NCBI GenBank assembly: GCA_013290125.1
Contig: JABCYQ010000021.1
Location: forward strand, 1-52,453
From: Vulcanimicrobiota bacterium
GTDB lineage: Bacteria; Vulcanimicrobiota; Vulcanimicrobiia; Eremiobacterales; Eremiobacteraceae
Reading direction: 5' to 3'
DNA length: 52,453 bases
The notes beneath the pieces were generated by a model. It had not been told where the DNA came from. It was given only the letters and a program-made list of their open reading frames with translations, and did not search any database. Each line of letters opens with the position of its first letter. Within the stretch, counting starts at the first letter, position 1. The position numbers and the translations under genes were made by a program. Shown piece after piece: positions 44,383-52,453 of this stretch.

Positions 44383-45525
44383 ATGGCGTCCACGCGCAAG
44401 CGAGACTCTGGTTCACTTTTTACTCAACCGACCGGTTACCGTGCGTTCATACCTAGGCCGTTGCCGCTTGAACCGCCGCTTGAGCACGATGACCACACGT
44501 TGCAGCTACTTGAGCGTGCAACGCTTTCGCTAGGACGCCTCGATGGGTGCGCACGCATTTTGCCGGACCCAGACCTCTTTGTCTATATGTACATCCGAAA
44601 AGAGGCAGTCCTTTCAAGTCAGATCGAGGGCACGCAGGCGTCGTTGCAAGATGTCCTCGAGTTCGAAGAATCGCTTGCTACACCCGACGCTGACGTCGAA
44701 GAAGTTCTAAACTACGTTGAGGCGATGAACTATGGCCTCGACCGCTTGCAGTCGCTTCCGATGTCACTTCGGCTCATCCGCGAAATCCACGCGAAACTGA
44801 TGGCGGGCGTCCGTGGCAAAGATCGACACCCAGGCGAATTTCGAACCACACAAAACTGGATCGGCCCCGCAGGCTCAAGCCTTGCGACGGCAACCTTTGT
44901 TCCACCGCCGCCGGCGGCGATGCTCGATGCGCTGAGCAATTTGGAGCATTTCGTACATTCGGAACAGACGATGCCTGCGCTCATCAAAGCTGGTGTCGTT
45001 CACGCGCAGTTCGAGACGATCCACCCATTTTTAGACGGCAACGGTAGGCTCGGCAGACTTCTTATCACGTTCTCGCTGTGTCAGCAGTCTGTCATGCTGC
45101 GCCCGCTTCTGTACTTATCCACATATTTCAACCAAAATAAGGCCGACTATTACGCGCTCTTACAGGCGACCCGTGACACCGGCGATTGGGAAGCATGGAT
45201 CCGGTTTTTCTTGACAGGAATCGCCGCGGTTTCAAACGAGGCCGCAGACAGTGCCATGCAAATCACCGAATTGCGCGAGAAAGACCGGCGACTCATCGCG
45301 ACAGGCCGTAGGGGATCGCCCGCTGCGGCGCAACTGCTCGAACACCTTTACGCAAGACCGATTGTCGACGTCAATTCGGTCGCACGCGCGACGAATGTGT
45401 CGTATCAAAACGCAAACGAACTCGTCCGTCGTTTTTGCGACTTGAATATCTTGACCGAATTTACGGGCCGGCAACGCGACCGACAGTTTTCATACGACGC
45501 TTATCTCGCCATCCTGCGCGCTTGA
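44383..45525 (+). CDS. Fic-domain protein (class II) with C-terminal winged helix, copy 2
   Basis: 380 residues. Active site HPFLDGNGRLGR from His214; inhibitory motif Ser78-x3-Glu82-Gly83 (SSQIEG), at the same positions as in copy 1. The N-terminal YRAFIPRPLPLEPPL is typical of this Fic branch, and a winged-helix region lies near 310-370 (SVARATNVSYQNANELVRRFCDLNILTEFTGRQR). Probable protein AMP-transferase under self-inhibition. The sequence is clearly diverged from the first Fic and has the GC-rich composition of the host. It stands alone, flanked by hsp20 and a convergent hydrolase gene. Confidence 0.88.
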   Translation: MASTRKRDSGSLFTQPTGYRAFIPRPLPLEPPLEHDDHTLQLLERATLSLGRLDGCARILPDPDLFVYMYIRKEAVLSSQIEGTQASLQDVLEFEESLATPDADVEEVLNYVEAMNYGLDRLQSLPMSLRLIREIHAKLMAGVRGKDRHPGEFRTTQNWIGPAGSSLATATFVPPPPAAMLDALSNLEHFVHSEQTMPALIKAGVVHAQFETIHPFLDGNGRLGRLLITFSLCQQSVMLRPLLYLSTYFNQNKADYYALLQATRDTGDWEAWIRFFLTGIAAVSNEAADSAMQITELREKDRRLIATGRRGSPAAAQLLEHLYARPIVDVNSVARATNVSYQNANELVRRFCDLNILTEFTGRQRDRQFSYDAYLAILRA

Positions 45526-45590
45526 TCTTGTAGTCAGACTTGGGGAAGAGTATAGCTTGGTCGGCCTCGAGCGGCTGGGACCTCGTCGGC

Positions 45591-46658
45591 TCACAACGCC
45601 TTGTTCAAAAAATCTTTTACGGCCCTAAGCGCGATCGGCGCGTGGAGCCCGAACGGCACGTCTTCAAATCCGTGCTCGGTCCACGGCAAGGTCACGAACG
45701 TGACGTCGTTGCCGTCGCGCCGGAGCGCGTCGCGAAAGGTTGTGGCGAAGTCGAAGTCCACGACGTGATCTCGGGTGCCGTAGATCAAGAGCGTCGGCGG
45801 CAGCCCGGGCCGAACGTGATCGATTGGGGACGCTTCGCGGTAATCTTGCGGCGCCTGCGCCGGCGTCGATCCCATGTACGCGCCGATGACGCCGCGGACG
45901 TCGATCGGGTCGGGCTTTGGCACGATCTCGTAGCCTTTGAGCAAGTCGATCGCGCCCGAGTAGCTGATGAGCGCACGAAACTGAGCGTGCGGCGCAAACG
46001 CACACAGCTCGGCGAGTTGTCCACCCGACGAATGTCCGAGCACCGCCATGCGCCGCGCGTCCGCGCGATATTGTGCGGCATGCGCGACGATCAGTGTGAT
46101 CTCAGATTTGACGTCATCGAGTGCGTCGGGGAAGCGATATGCCGGCGCGTGGCGGTAGTCGAGCGCGAAGACCGCGTCGCCGTCTGCTGCCAGCCCGCGG
46201 TTGAGCCACGCATCGTTGACGGGCGTGCCGTTGCGCCAAGCGCCCCCGTAGATGGCGAAGACGATGGGATGGTTCGCGCCTGCAGCCGGCAGGTAGGCGC
46301 GGATGGCGGTCCGATCGTGCCCTAGCGTGACCGGGATGTCCATTTCGATGACCGAGCCGTTGTTTACCGCGGCCTCAGGCCAAACCGGGCGAGCGCCGGA
46401 AGCGATGAGCGCGCCCAGCGGCAGCGCGCACAGCACGATGTTAGCAGTGGCAACGGCGACGGCCGCCCACTTCACGCGCGCCCGCGATCGAAAGGCGCCG
46501 AACAGCAGCACCGCGTTGAGCACGAGCAAGTAGGGGCTGATTTCGATCGCGAACACGGTGGCGATGATCGCTGCTGCATTGGGCGGCGGCACAACGATCC
46601 AGAGGCACAAACACGCCAGCAGCGCCAGCGCGACTAGAAGCAGCACCAGTACACCCAA
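45591..46658 (-). CDS. Membrane-anchored alpha/beta hydrolase (esterase/lipase-like)
   Basis: 355 residues. Three N-terminal hydrophobic segments (about 2-22, 28-55 and 63-88) are followed by an alpha/beta-hydrolase domain with YGGAW (oxyanion region, usually HGGG/HGGAW), nucleophile elbow GHSSGG, acid in YGTRDHVVDF and the final His in WTEHGFE. This resembles BD-FAE/HSL-type esterases; the substrate is unknown. The domain lies after the helices and could face either side. It overlaps the DoxX gene upstream by 25 bases. Confidence 0.78.
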   Translation of the reverse strand: MGVLVLLLVALALLACLCLWIVVPPPNAAAIIATVFAIEISPYLLVLNAVLLFGAFRSRARVKWAAVAVATANIVLCALPLGALIASGARPVWPEAAVNNGSVIEMDIPVTLGHDRTAIRAYLPAAGANHPIVFAIYGGAWRNGTPVNDAWLNRGLAADGDAVFALDYRHAPAYRFPDALDDVKSEITLIVAHAAQYRADARRMAVLGHSSGGQLAELCAFAPHAQFRALISYSGAIDLLKGYEIVPKPDPIDVRGVIGAYMGSTPAQAPQDYREASPIDHVRPGLPPTLLIYGTRDHVVDFDFATTFRDALRRDGNDVTFVTLPWTEHGFEDVPFGLHAPIALRAVKDFLNKAL

Positions 46659-46981
46659 GCGATCAACACCGCTTGCAGCGGCAATCGCGCGTCGAGCGCA
46701 ACTGGCGACGCGATCGCTGCGAACAGCGCCGGATGCAGAGCCATATAGAGGTTGGCGGGGAACACCGCGACAAGCAGCGCGATGAGTCCGACCCCCGCCG
46801 CCTTTCGCATCTGCGGCAGCACGACGCCGATACCGCCGAGGATCTCGCAGACGCCGCTAACGTACACCAGCGTTTCGGCGTGCCCGAACGTCGGCGGAAC
46901 GATGCGGGCGTACGTTGACGGATAGATGAAATGCAAAGACCCGGTAACGACGAACGCCGCGGCCAGCACGTAACGCGCCAA
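46634..46981 (-). CDS. DoxX-like four-helix membrane protein
   Basis: 115 residues from TTG 46981. YVLAAAFVVTGSLHFIYPSTYARIVPP and ETLVYVSGVCEILGGIGVVLPQMRKAAGVGLIALLVAVFPANLYMAL are the conserved DoxX segments. Four helices lie at about 3-20, 42-60, 66-84 and 95-112. The family includes thiosulfate:quinone oxidoreductase subunits, but most members have no known role. Overlapping coding with the hydrolase suggests co-expression. Confidence 0.8.
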   Translation of the reverse strand: MARYVLAAAFVVTGSLHFIYPSTYARIVPPTFGHAETLVYVSGVCEILGGIGVVLPQMRKAAGVGLIALLVAVFPANLYMALHPALFAAIASPVALDARLPLQAVLIAWVYWCCF

Positions 46982-47119
46982 AGTCCGCAGGCGTTCGACG
47001 GCTTCGGGCTTGATTCGGCTACCCCCGATTTCTGCAGTTGCGGTCTTGGGATGATATTCAACGCATATTTTGCATAGATAAGCCGATTTATTCTAGGCAA
47101 GACCAATTCGTGGGACCGA

Positions 47120-48043
47120 TCAGGGGGCGGGGATGGAGCGGGCGGCGTGCACGCGCGAGCCGTCCGTTTCTAAGGCCCACACGGAGCCCTTTTCCCAGCG
47201 CGGTTCGCCTTCCAGAACTACGCCGGCTTCCGCGAAATGCTCCATGACGCCGGCGATGATGTCGCCGTGCGAACATAAGATGGTTGAGCTCTGCGCCGCT
47301 TCGTCGATGATCGCGCGAGCAGCAGCTGGATCCGCGCCTTCGGCGAGCGCGTCGGACAAGATCACTCGAAGTCCCAGCCGGCGGGCGATCGGTTCGACGG
47401 TTTCGAGGCAGCGCACGTGCGGACTCGACATGATGCGTGTGATCGAAAACGCCGCTAAGCGCTCCGCCAAGACTTCGGCCTGTTTCAATCCGCTCTTGGT
47501 GAGCGGGCGCATCTCGTCCGGCCCTTCCCACTCTTCGCGATCGCCGGCTTTCGCGTGGCGCACCAAGTATGCGGCGCGCAAATGCGGCTGATGCGGCAGT
47601 TCCACTCGGCCGTCCAGCCGTCCGAGCAGCGCGCGGTCGTGTTCGTACGTCATGAGATCTGCGGCTTTGTGCGGCGCGACCCAGCGCAGTTCGTCAACTT
47701 CTTTGTTGGGAGCAAAAAATCCAGACAGCGGCCGCATGAGCCAGTAGTGCACTACTTTGCGACGGCCCTTGTGATCCAGATAGCGCGTTGTCCCCAGCCA
47801 ACGCTCCAAGCGGCAGCGTAGGCCCGTTTCTTCTTCTATCTCGCGGACGGCCGTGTACTCTTCGATCTCGCCGGGATCGAGCTTACCCTTTGGCAGCGTC
47901 CAATCGTCGTAGCCCGGGCGATGAACGAGCGCGATCTCAACAGCGCCGCCGGGCAGCGAGCGCGACACCACGCCGCCCGCGCCGCGGACGAGCCGCGTGC
48001 CTGCGAGAACGGGCGCGTCGACTGGCTTGACGCGCTCAGCCAA
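47120..48043 (-). CDS. mutT1: MutT1-like Nudix hydrolase fused to a histidine phosphatase
   Basis: 307 residues from TTG 48043, which overlaps the ppk stop by eight bases. Residues about 15-150 are a Nudix hydrolase: LPKGKLDPGEIEEYTAVREIEEETG is the Nudix box (GxnE-x7-REUxEE). From about 165 a histidine-phosphatase domain begins, LVRHAKAGDREEW, with the second His in CSHGDIIAGV. The same two-domain order is found in mycobacterial MutT1, which cleans oxidised guanine nucleotides and splits dinucleotide polyphosphates, and which also neighbours ppk. Function by analogy. Confidence 0.85.
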   Translation of the reverse strand: MAERVKPVDAPVLAGTRLVRGAGGVVSRSLPGGAVEIALVHRPGYDDWTLPKGKLDPGEIEEYTAVREIEEETGLRCRLERWLGTTRYLDHKGRRKVVHYWLMRPLSGFFAPNKEVDELRWVAPHKAADLMTYEHDRALLGRLDGRVELPHQPHLRAAYLVRHAKAGDREEWEGPDEMRPLTKSGLKQAEVLAERLAAFSITRIMSSPHVRCLETVEPIARRLGLRVILSDALAEGADPAAARAIIDEAAQSSTILCSHGDIIAGVMEHFAEAGVVLEGEPRWEKGSVWALETDGSRVHAARSIPAP

Positions 48044-50105
48044 CTGGTTCTGCCTGACGTTGCACGCGCGAGAGCGCGATCTCTTGGAAGCGGCGCTGGC
48101 TCGGCACGCCGTGATCGCCGTTGATGCGCCGCCACGAACCATCCGCTTGCAGCGTCCACGCGATTGCGTCGTGCGTGAGGTTGACGGCCAAGACGTCTTC
48201 GAGCCGTGCCTGTAAGACAGGATCCGCGACCGGTACGAGCGATTCCACGCGGCGGTCGAGATTGCGCGTCATGAGGTCGGCAGAACCAATGTAGTAGGCC
48301 GCGCCGCTGCCCGGCGGGCCGAAGCGATAGACGCGCGAATGTTCCAGAAAACGCCCAACCACCGAGCGCACGCGGATATTGTCGGAAACCCCGGGCACGC
48401 CCGGCCGCAAGCAGCACATGCCGCGCACGATCAGCTCGATACGCGCACCCGCCTGCGACGCGGACTCCAACACGGTTATCATCTCGGGATCGGTGAGGTG
48501 GTTGATCTTGATGACGATCTCGCCGCCCGGCTTGGATTGCGCGCGGATCATTTCGACGAGCCGTCGTCGCAAGCCGACCGGCGACACCAACAGTTTGTCG
48601 TACTCGCTCTGTTTCGAATAGCCGGTGAGGTAGTTGAAGACTTCCGCCACATCGTTGCCGAGCACGGGGTCGGCCGAGAGCAGGCCGATGTCTTCGTATA
48701 GTTCTGCGGTCTTCGGATTATAGTTGCCGGTGCTGGCGTGCGTGTAGCGGCGCAGCCCGCCTTCTTCGCGGCGCACGACGAGCAGCAGCTTCGCGTGCGT
48801 CTTCAGACCCACAATGCCATAGACGACGTGTGCGCCCGCTTGCTCCAGCGCGCGCGCCCATTCGATGTTCGCGGCTTCGTCGAAGCGCGCGGTCACTTCC
48901 ACGACCACCACGACTTGCTTGCCGGCTTCGGCCGCGCGGATCAGCGACTTGATGATGCGGCTCTCGCCGCCCGACGTCCGATAGATGGTCTGCTTGATCG
49001 CCATGACGTTCGGATCGCGCGCTGCCTGATCGATGAACGCCTCCACGGATTTAGCGAACGAATCGTACGGATGGTGCAGCAGCACGTCGCCGTTGCCCAG
49101 CACCCGGAAGAAATCCACCGGCCGATCCGGTTCGGATGGCACGAGGCGCGGCGGCGTCACGGGCATCCACGGATCGAATTTCAGCTCGGGGCGGCGCAGC
49201 GCGTACATGCTCCAGAGCGAACCGAGATCCAACGTTCCCGGAACCACATAGACGTCGGATGATTCGATCTCGAGTTCGTCGAGCAAGAGGTCGCGCACGG
49301 TCGGCATCATGCCTGGCGCTATTTCCAGGCGTACGGCGTGCGGTGAACGGCGCCGCAAGCGCAGAACTTCTTCCACTGCGGCGAGCAGATCTTCGGCTTC
49401 GTCTTCGAGCGCGATATCCGCATTGCGCGTGACGCGGAAAAGGTGCGTGCCGAGTATTTGCACGCCGGGGAAGAGCGCGTCGAGATGCGCGGCGATGACT
49501 TGCTCGAGCGGCACGAAGCGGCCGCTGCCGCTCAAGCCGGTGCGGTTGCGCAGCGTCGGCACGAAGCGCGGCAGCGAGCCCGGCACCTTGATGCGCGCGA
49601 TGCGCGGATCGTCGCCGTCGGCGGCGATCACGACCGCCAAGTTCAAGCTGAGGTTGGAGATGTAAGGAAACGGATGCGCTGGATCCACAGCCAGCGGCGT
49701 GAGCACGGGGAAGATCTGATCGGCGAAGACCGACGACATGTATTCGCGCTCAACTTGGTCGAGCGCGGCGAACGGCACGATGGCGATTTCGGCTTGCGCG
49801 AGCGCGGGGACGATTGAATCTTCGAATGCGCGCGCGGCGCGCGTGACGAGTTCTTCGACGCGCGGGCGGATCTCGACCAGCTGCGATTGTGGCGTGACGG
49901 GGGTTGCCGAAGTGGCGCCTTCGCCGGCACTGATCTGCACTTTTAGGCCGCCGACGCGCACTTGGAAGAACTCGTCGAGATTCTGGCTGCAGATGGCGAG
50001 GAAACGCGCGCGCTCGAGCAACGGCAGGCGCTCGTTTTCCGCAAGCGCCAAAACCCGGGCGTTAAAGTCCAGCCAGGAGAGCTCGCGGTTCAGGTTCCCG
50101 GTCAC
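48036..50105 (-). CDS. ppk: Polyphosphate kinase 1
   Basis: 689 residues from GTG 50105, where TGNLNRELSWLDFNARVLALAE, the usual PPK1 N-terminus, begins; the long in-frame extension to 50663 has no similarity to the family. Four domains can be followed: N-terminal helical, head (about 105-320), and two phospholipase-D-like catalytic domains with KQTIYRTSGGESRIIKSL and the active-site region VGLKTHAKLLLVVRR. It makes polyphosphate from ATP at the inner face of the membrane. Overlap with the MutT1-like gene predicts coupled expression. Confidence 0.95.
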   Translation of the reverse strand: MTGNLNRELSWLDFNARVLALAENERLPLLERARFLAICSQNLDEFFQVRVGGLKVQISAGEGATSATPVTPQSQLVEIRPRVEELVTRAARAFEDSIVPALAQAEIAIVPFAALDQVEREYMSSVFADQIFPVLTPLAVDPAHPFPYISNLSLNLAVVIAADGDDPRIARIKVPGSLPRFVPTLRNRTGLSGSGRFVPLEQVIAAHLDALFPGVQILGTHLFRVTRNADIALEDEAEDLLAAVEEVLRLRRRSPHAVRLEIAPGMMPTVRDLLLDELEIESSDVYVVPGTLDLGSLWSMYALRRPELKFDPWMPVTPPRLVPSEPDRPVDFFRVLGNGDVLLHHPYDSFAKSVEAFIDQAARDPNVMAIKQTIYRTSGGESRIIKSLIRAAEAGKQVVVVVEVTARFDEAANIEWARALEQAGAHVVYGIVGLKTHAKLLLVVRREEGGLRRYTHASTGNYNPKTAELYEDIGLLSADPVLGNDVAEVFNYLTGYSKQSEYDKLLVSPVGLRRRLVEMIRAQSKPGGEIVIKINHLTDPEMITVLESASQAGARIELIVRGMCCLRPGVPGVSDNIRVRSVVGRFLEHSRVYRFGPPGSGAAYYIGSADLMTRNLDRRVESLVPVADPVLQARLEDVLAVNLTHDAIAWTLQADGSWRRINGDHGVPSQRRFQEIALSRVQRQAEPVG

Positions 50106-50271
50106 GTTGTGTAGTTGTCCTTGTTCTATACGAACGGACGGTCGTATGAAGCCGGTCTTTTTGAGGGGGCACAGAGGCGTCCGATTTGGGATTCGCTCGC
50201 TTGCGCGTCCCACCCTGGATGATGCGGAAACCGCAAGGTTCTGACGATAACACGACTGAGCGAGCAAGCAA

Positions 50272-52383
50272 ATGGCAAAGAATTTAACCGTAGATTCCGC
50301 TGATAAGTCCGTGCGCTGGTACATCACGCCAGGCACGGCTTCAACATACGACCTACAAGTGCACAACGACACAGACCGGGCGGTATTGTGCCGCGTCACA
50401 GTTGCGTCGCATCTCGAGACCGCATCCGTCAAGCCCGGGTCGCTCACCCTCCAGGCGCACGAGACCCGCACCGTCGCCGTGACCTTCGGGGCGAACGCGG
50501 AACTGCCGCGCGACCGCAAGGCCGTGATCACGGTCAAGGACGCGGCCGGCCAGACTTTGAGCACGATTGAGCGCGAGCTGGTTTCGGGCGCAAGCACCGA
50601 CGCCACGCTGGTACTCTCGTGGAAAGAACCTATCATTGAAGAGGGCGCGCTGCGCGGCTTCATCCTCTACTGTAACATCCGCAGCCTGAGCGGCACAGCC
50701 GACGATTTCACTCCCGACTTCACCCCGCATCCCGCTTTGACGTACCCGAAGCACGAGCCGGTCTGGCTTGAGCCGGGCGCAACCGCGATGCTCGAACTGC
50801 CGATCCGCTGGGATCGCGCCAAGCGCGATAACGAAGGATGGAATCACCCGCGCGCCATCGAGGCATCGGTTGCGGTTTCGCAGGGCCGGCGCAGTACACG
50901 CATGGTCTGGGATGTCGTGCAGCGCGCCGCCGGAGATCTGTTAGACCGCGCGGATAAGTCGCCGTTCGTCGAACGGCGCGCGAGCGCACCCGCGTTTGCG
51001 ACGAGCGCGTCGCCGCAGCCCGCCGCGACGACCGACGCGCCAAAGGATCATTCTGAAGGGGCCGACCGTACTGAAGGGGCCAGCAGAACTGAAGGGGCCG
51101 ACGCTAGTCGGCCCGCAACCGCGACGCCCGTTCAGCCATCGAAGAACGGCGTCGCAAAATCAGTTGAAGCGCCCGCTAAAGATTCCGCTCCCGCGAAGGA
51201 CGCAGCGCTAGCGAAAGACGCTGCGCCCGCGAACGATTCTGCGCCCTTGAATAGTTCGGCGGCGCCGAAAGAATCTGTCGAGAAAAAAGATTCGGCCTCG
51301 CAGCAAGTTGTTGCACCGACGCAGCCATCAAACCCGCCACAACCGCAAGTCGTGGCATTGCCGTTAGCAATCCCGCCCGCCGCGCCGCACCCCGCGGAGA
51401 TCGCCGCATCCGCCGCGCCAGCCGAGCATGCGGACATCCACAAATCGGTGCGCGACATCAAGACCGATGTTGAGAAGAATTTCGAAGGCTATCATCCTGC
51501 CTTCCAGATGGGAGCGGTGACCGCCGCTGCCATTCGTCCGCAGACCGGGCTCGCATTGCACGATGATCCCGCGCAGTCTTCAACCGGTACGCTTGTGACC
51601 GACGATCTCGACGGAGCAGTCGTCATCACAGGATCCCACTCAACGTATCACCCGATCGCGACTCAGCCGGAGAAGCCGAGAGCGCCGATCGGTCGCGGCA
51701 GTTTCTGGGTTGCCGGCGGCGTTGCGGCCTTGGCTTTGGTCGTTCTCTTGGCGCGTCCGCACGCGCCGACCAACACTCCGCAGGTAGCGGCGCCTGCAGC
51801 GGTTGCCGCCGCTCCGGTCGCGCCTCCCGCAAATCAACCTGTAGTAGGGCAAGCATCGCTTGCCCACGTTTCGCACCCCGCCCGCACGAAGTCGGCCGGT
51901 GCGAAGACGAAGTCCGCGACGCCGGTGAAAGTGGCACCGACAATTGCGCCCGCGCCGACGCCGGCCGCTCAAATAACTGCTGCACCCGTGGCGCAGGCCG
52001 CGGCTGCCCAAGCTTCACGCCCCACGCCCGCACCGGCGAAGTTCGCTGTGCTATCATCGAGCGCTATCGCGCGCCGCATCGCGCCGCGCCCTGCGCCGAT
52101 CGATCGCAGTGCGCTGCCTGAGATCGACAATGTGGATGCGGCCTATACTCGGCTTGGCCGTGCAGTTCGGATAGCATGGGCTTCGTACGCGCAAGCGGGC
52201 GCCGATGTGCAATTGACCGATGCGCGCGGAACGTTGATCGCCCAAGGCGCGGTCCGCGGCATGCGCGCGCGGTTGCTGTTACCGCTGCCGCGCGGTTATC
52301 ATGGCGACGTGTACGTGCAAGTGAGCGTCACGGGATTCCACGACGAGCGCGTCGTTCAGACTTCCTCGCTCCCGCCGTTCTAA
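50272..52383 (+). CDS. Large membrane protein with Ig-like ends and repeat-derived linker
   Basis: 703 residues. No signal peptide. The N-terminal about 215 residues look like Ig-like beta domains (TYDLQVHNDTDRAVLCRVTVASHLETASVKPGSLTL). A long Ala/Pro/Lys-rich linker (about 240-400) contains imperfect repeats (SAPAKDAALAKDAAPANDSAP). One transmembrane helix is at about 480-500 (FWVAGGVAALALVVLLA); a second Ala/Pro linker and a C-terminal beta domain (about 615-703) follow. Mobile palindromes lie in both linkers, at 51053-51115 and 51841-51866. Topology is probably N-inside, C-outside. Unknown family. Confidence 0.65.
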   Translation: MAKNLTVDSADKSVRWYITPGTASTYDLQVHNDTDRAVLCRVTVASHLETASVKPGSLTLQAHETRTVAVTFGANAELPRDRKAVITVKDAAGQTLSTIERELVSGASTDATLVLSWKEPIIEEGALRGFILYCNIRSLSGTADDFTPDFTPHPALTYPKHEPVWLEPGATAMLELPIRWDRAKRDNEGWNHPRAIEASVAVSQGRRSTRMVWDVVQRAAGDLLDRADKSPFVERRASAPAFATSASPQPAATTDAPKDHSEGADRTEGASRTEGADASRPATATPVQPSKNGVAKSVEAPAKDSAPAKDAALAKDAAPANDSAPLNSSAAPKESVEKKDSASQQVVAPTQPSNPPQPQVVALPLAIPPAAPHPAEIAASAAPAEHADIHKSVRDIKTDVEKNFEGYHPAFQMGAVTAAAIRPQTGLALHDDPAQSSTGTLVTDDLDGAVVITGSHSTYHPIATQPEKPRAPIGRGSFWVAGGVAALALVVLLARPHAPTNTPQVAAPAAVAAAPVAPPANQPVVGQASLAHVSHPARTKSAGAKTKSATPVKVAPTIAPAPTPAAQITAAPVAQAAAAQASRPTPAPAKFAVLSSSAIARRIAPRPAPIDRSALPEIDNVDAAYTRLGRAVRIAWASYAQAGADVQLTDARGTLIAQGAVRGMRARLLLPLPRGYHGDVYVQVSVTGFHDERVVQTSSLPPF
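51053..51115 (+). repeat. Family A cluster inside a coding region
   Basis: Three CTGAAGGGGCC units in tandem. The first two are left halves only (CTGAAGGGGCCGACCGTA and CTGAAGGGGCCAGCAGAA); the third is complete with loop GCTA. Translated as the repeat TEGADR/TEGASR/TEGADASRP. Confidence 0.8.
51841..51866 (+). repeat. Family B palindrome inside a coding region
   Basis: GTAGTAGGGCAAGC-ATC-GCTTGCCCA, perfect stem; translated Val-Val-Gly-Gln-Ala-Ser-Leu-Ala-His in the linker after the transmembrane helix. Confidence 0.85.
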
Positions 52384-52421
52384 AAAGTCCCGACGCTCAA
52401 ATAGATCTGAATGGGCTGATT

Positions 52422-52453
52422 TTTGAAGGGGCCGATTTTATATCGGCCCACGT
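52422..52453 (+). repeat. Family A palindrome, copy at window end
   Basis: TTTGAAGG, then GGGCCGAT, loop TTTAT, ATCGGCCC, then ACG. Both arms carry the change C-G to T-A, so pairing is kept. It lies 38 bases after a stop codon and reaches the window edge. Confidence 0.8.

Noticed and set aside
50106-50663. 186-residue N-terminal extension of ppk
   Set aside because: It runs across the start of the divergent gene at 50272 and shows no PPK similarity; the conserved N-terminus begins at GTG 50105.
1214-52453. CRISPR array from repeated palindromes
   Set aside because: The palindromes are dispersed over 50 kb with no regular spacing, no spacers and no cas genes.

Overview
The window is a GC-rich bacterial chromosome segment with close gene packing, many GTG and TTG starts, and housekeeping operons mixed with accessory genes. 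No 16S rRNA or clear lineage marker is present. The set of OpcA-type G6PDH assembly protein, MutT1-like protein beside ppk, abundant secreted and lipoprotein beta-propellers, and dense short palindromes would fit an uncultivated terrabacterial lineage (Eremiobacterota/WPS-2, Dormibacterota or near them). That placement is inference and weak.

Layout. 1-1204: 5'-truncated persulfide-dioxygenase-like protein. 1.4-5.6 kb: secreted proteins and lipoproteins (NHL-like and Kelch propellers) and a four-helix membrane protein. 5.6-11.8 kb: translation cluster infC-rpmI-rplT-trmH-like-[33-aa leader-like ORF]-pheS-pheT. It has two good promoters, two terminator-like leader hairpins, and infC starting on ATT. 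11.8-13.4 kb: Xre/RES toxin-antitoxin pair with a perfect operator palindrome in its promoter, then cvpA. 13.5-16.7 kb: envelope proteins of unknown function. 16.8-26.0 kb: a complete pentose-phosphate operon tkt-tal-pgi-gnd-zwf-opcA-pgl with mostly overlapping start and stop codons; pgi carries an apparent one-base deletion near its start and zwf carries an in-frame mobile palindrome. 26.0-29.1 kb: two tandem paralogous secreted repeat proteins. 29.3-34.7 kb: a LuxR/AAA (LAL-type) regulator, three small unknown ORFs, two of them sharing the motif GGGxHVGPPHG, and a DHA2-type drug exporter.

34.9-41.0 kb is visibly more AT-rich and reads as a defence island: BglII/BstYI-like restriction enzyme, MT-A70-type methyltransferase, Dam/D12-type methyltransferase, DGQHR-domain protein, HTH-HNH nuclease, Fic protein and an orphan. 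41.1-44.0 kb returns to core genes (hsp20-lon), followed by a second Fic protein, DoxX and an alpha/beta hydrolase, the ppk-mutT1-like pair, and a large unknown membrane protein with Ig-like ends.

Two families of short palindromes run through the host-like parts of the window. Family A is GGGCCGAC-loop-GTCGGCCC, usually preceded by TGAAG. Family B is GGGCAAGC-ATC-GCTTGCCC, usually preceded by GTAGTA. Most copies lie between genes, but one B copy sits inside zwf, and one B copy plus an A cluster sit inside the last gene, all translated in frame. No CRISPR array, tRNA, rRNA or intact insertion sequence was found.
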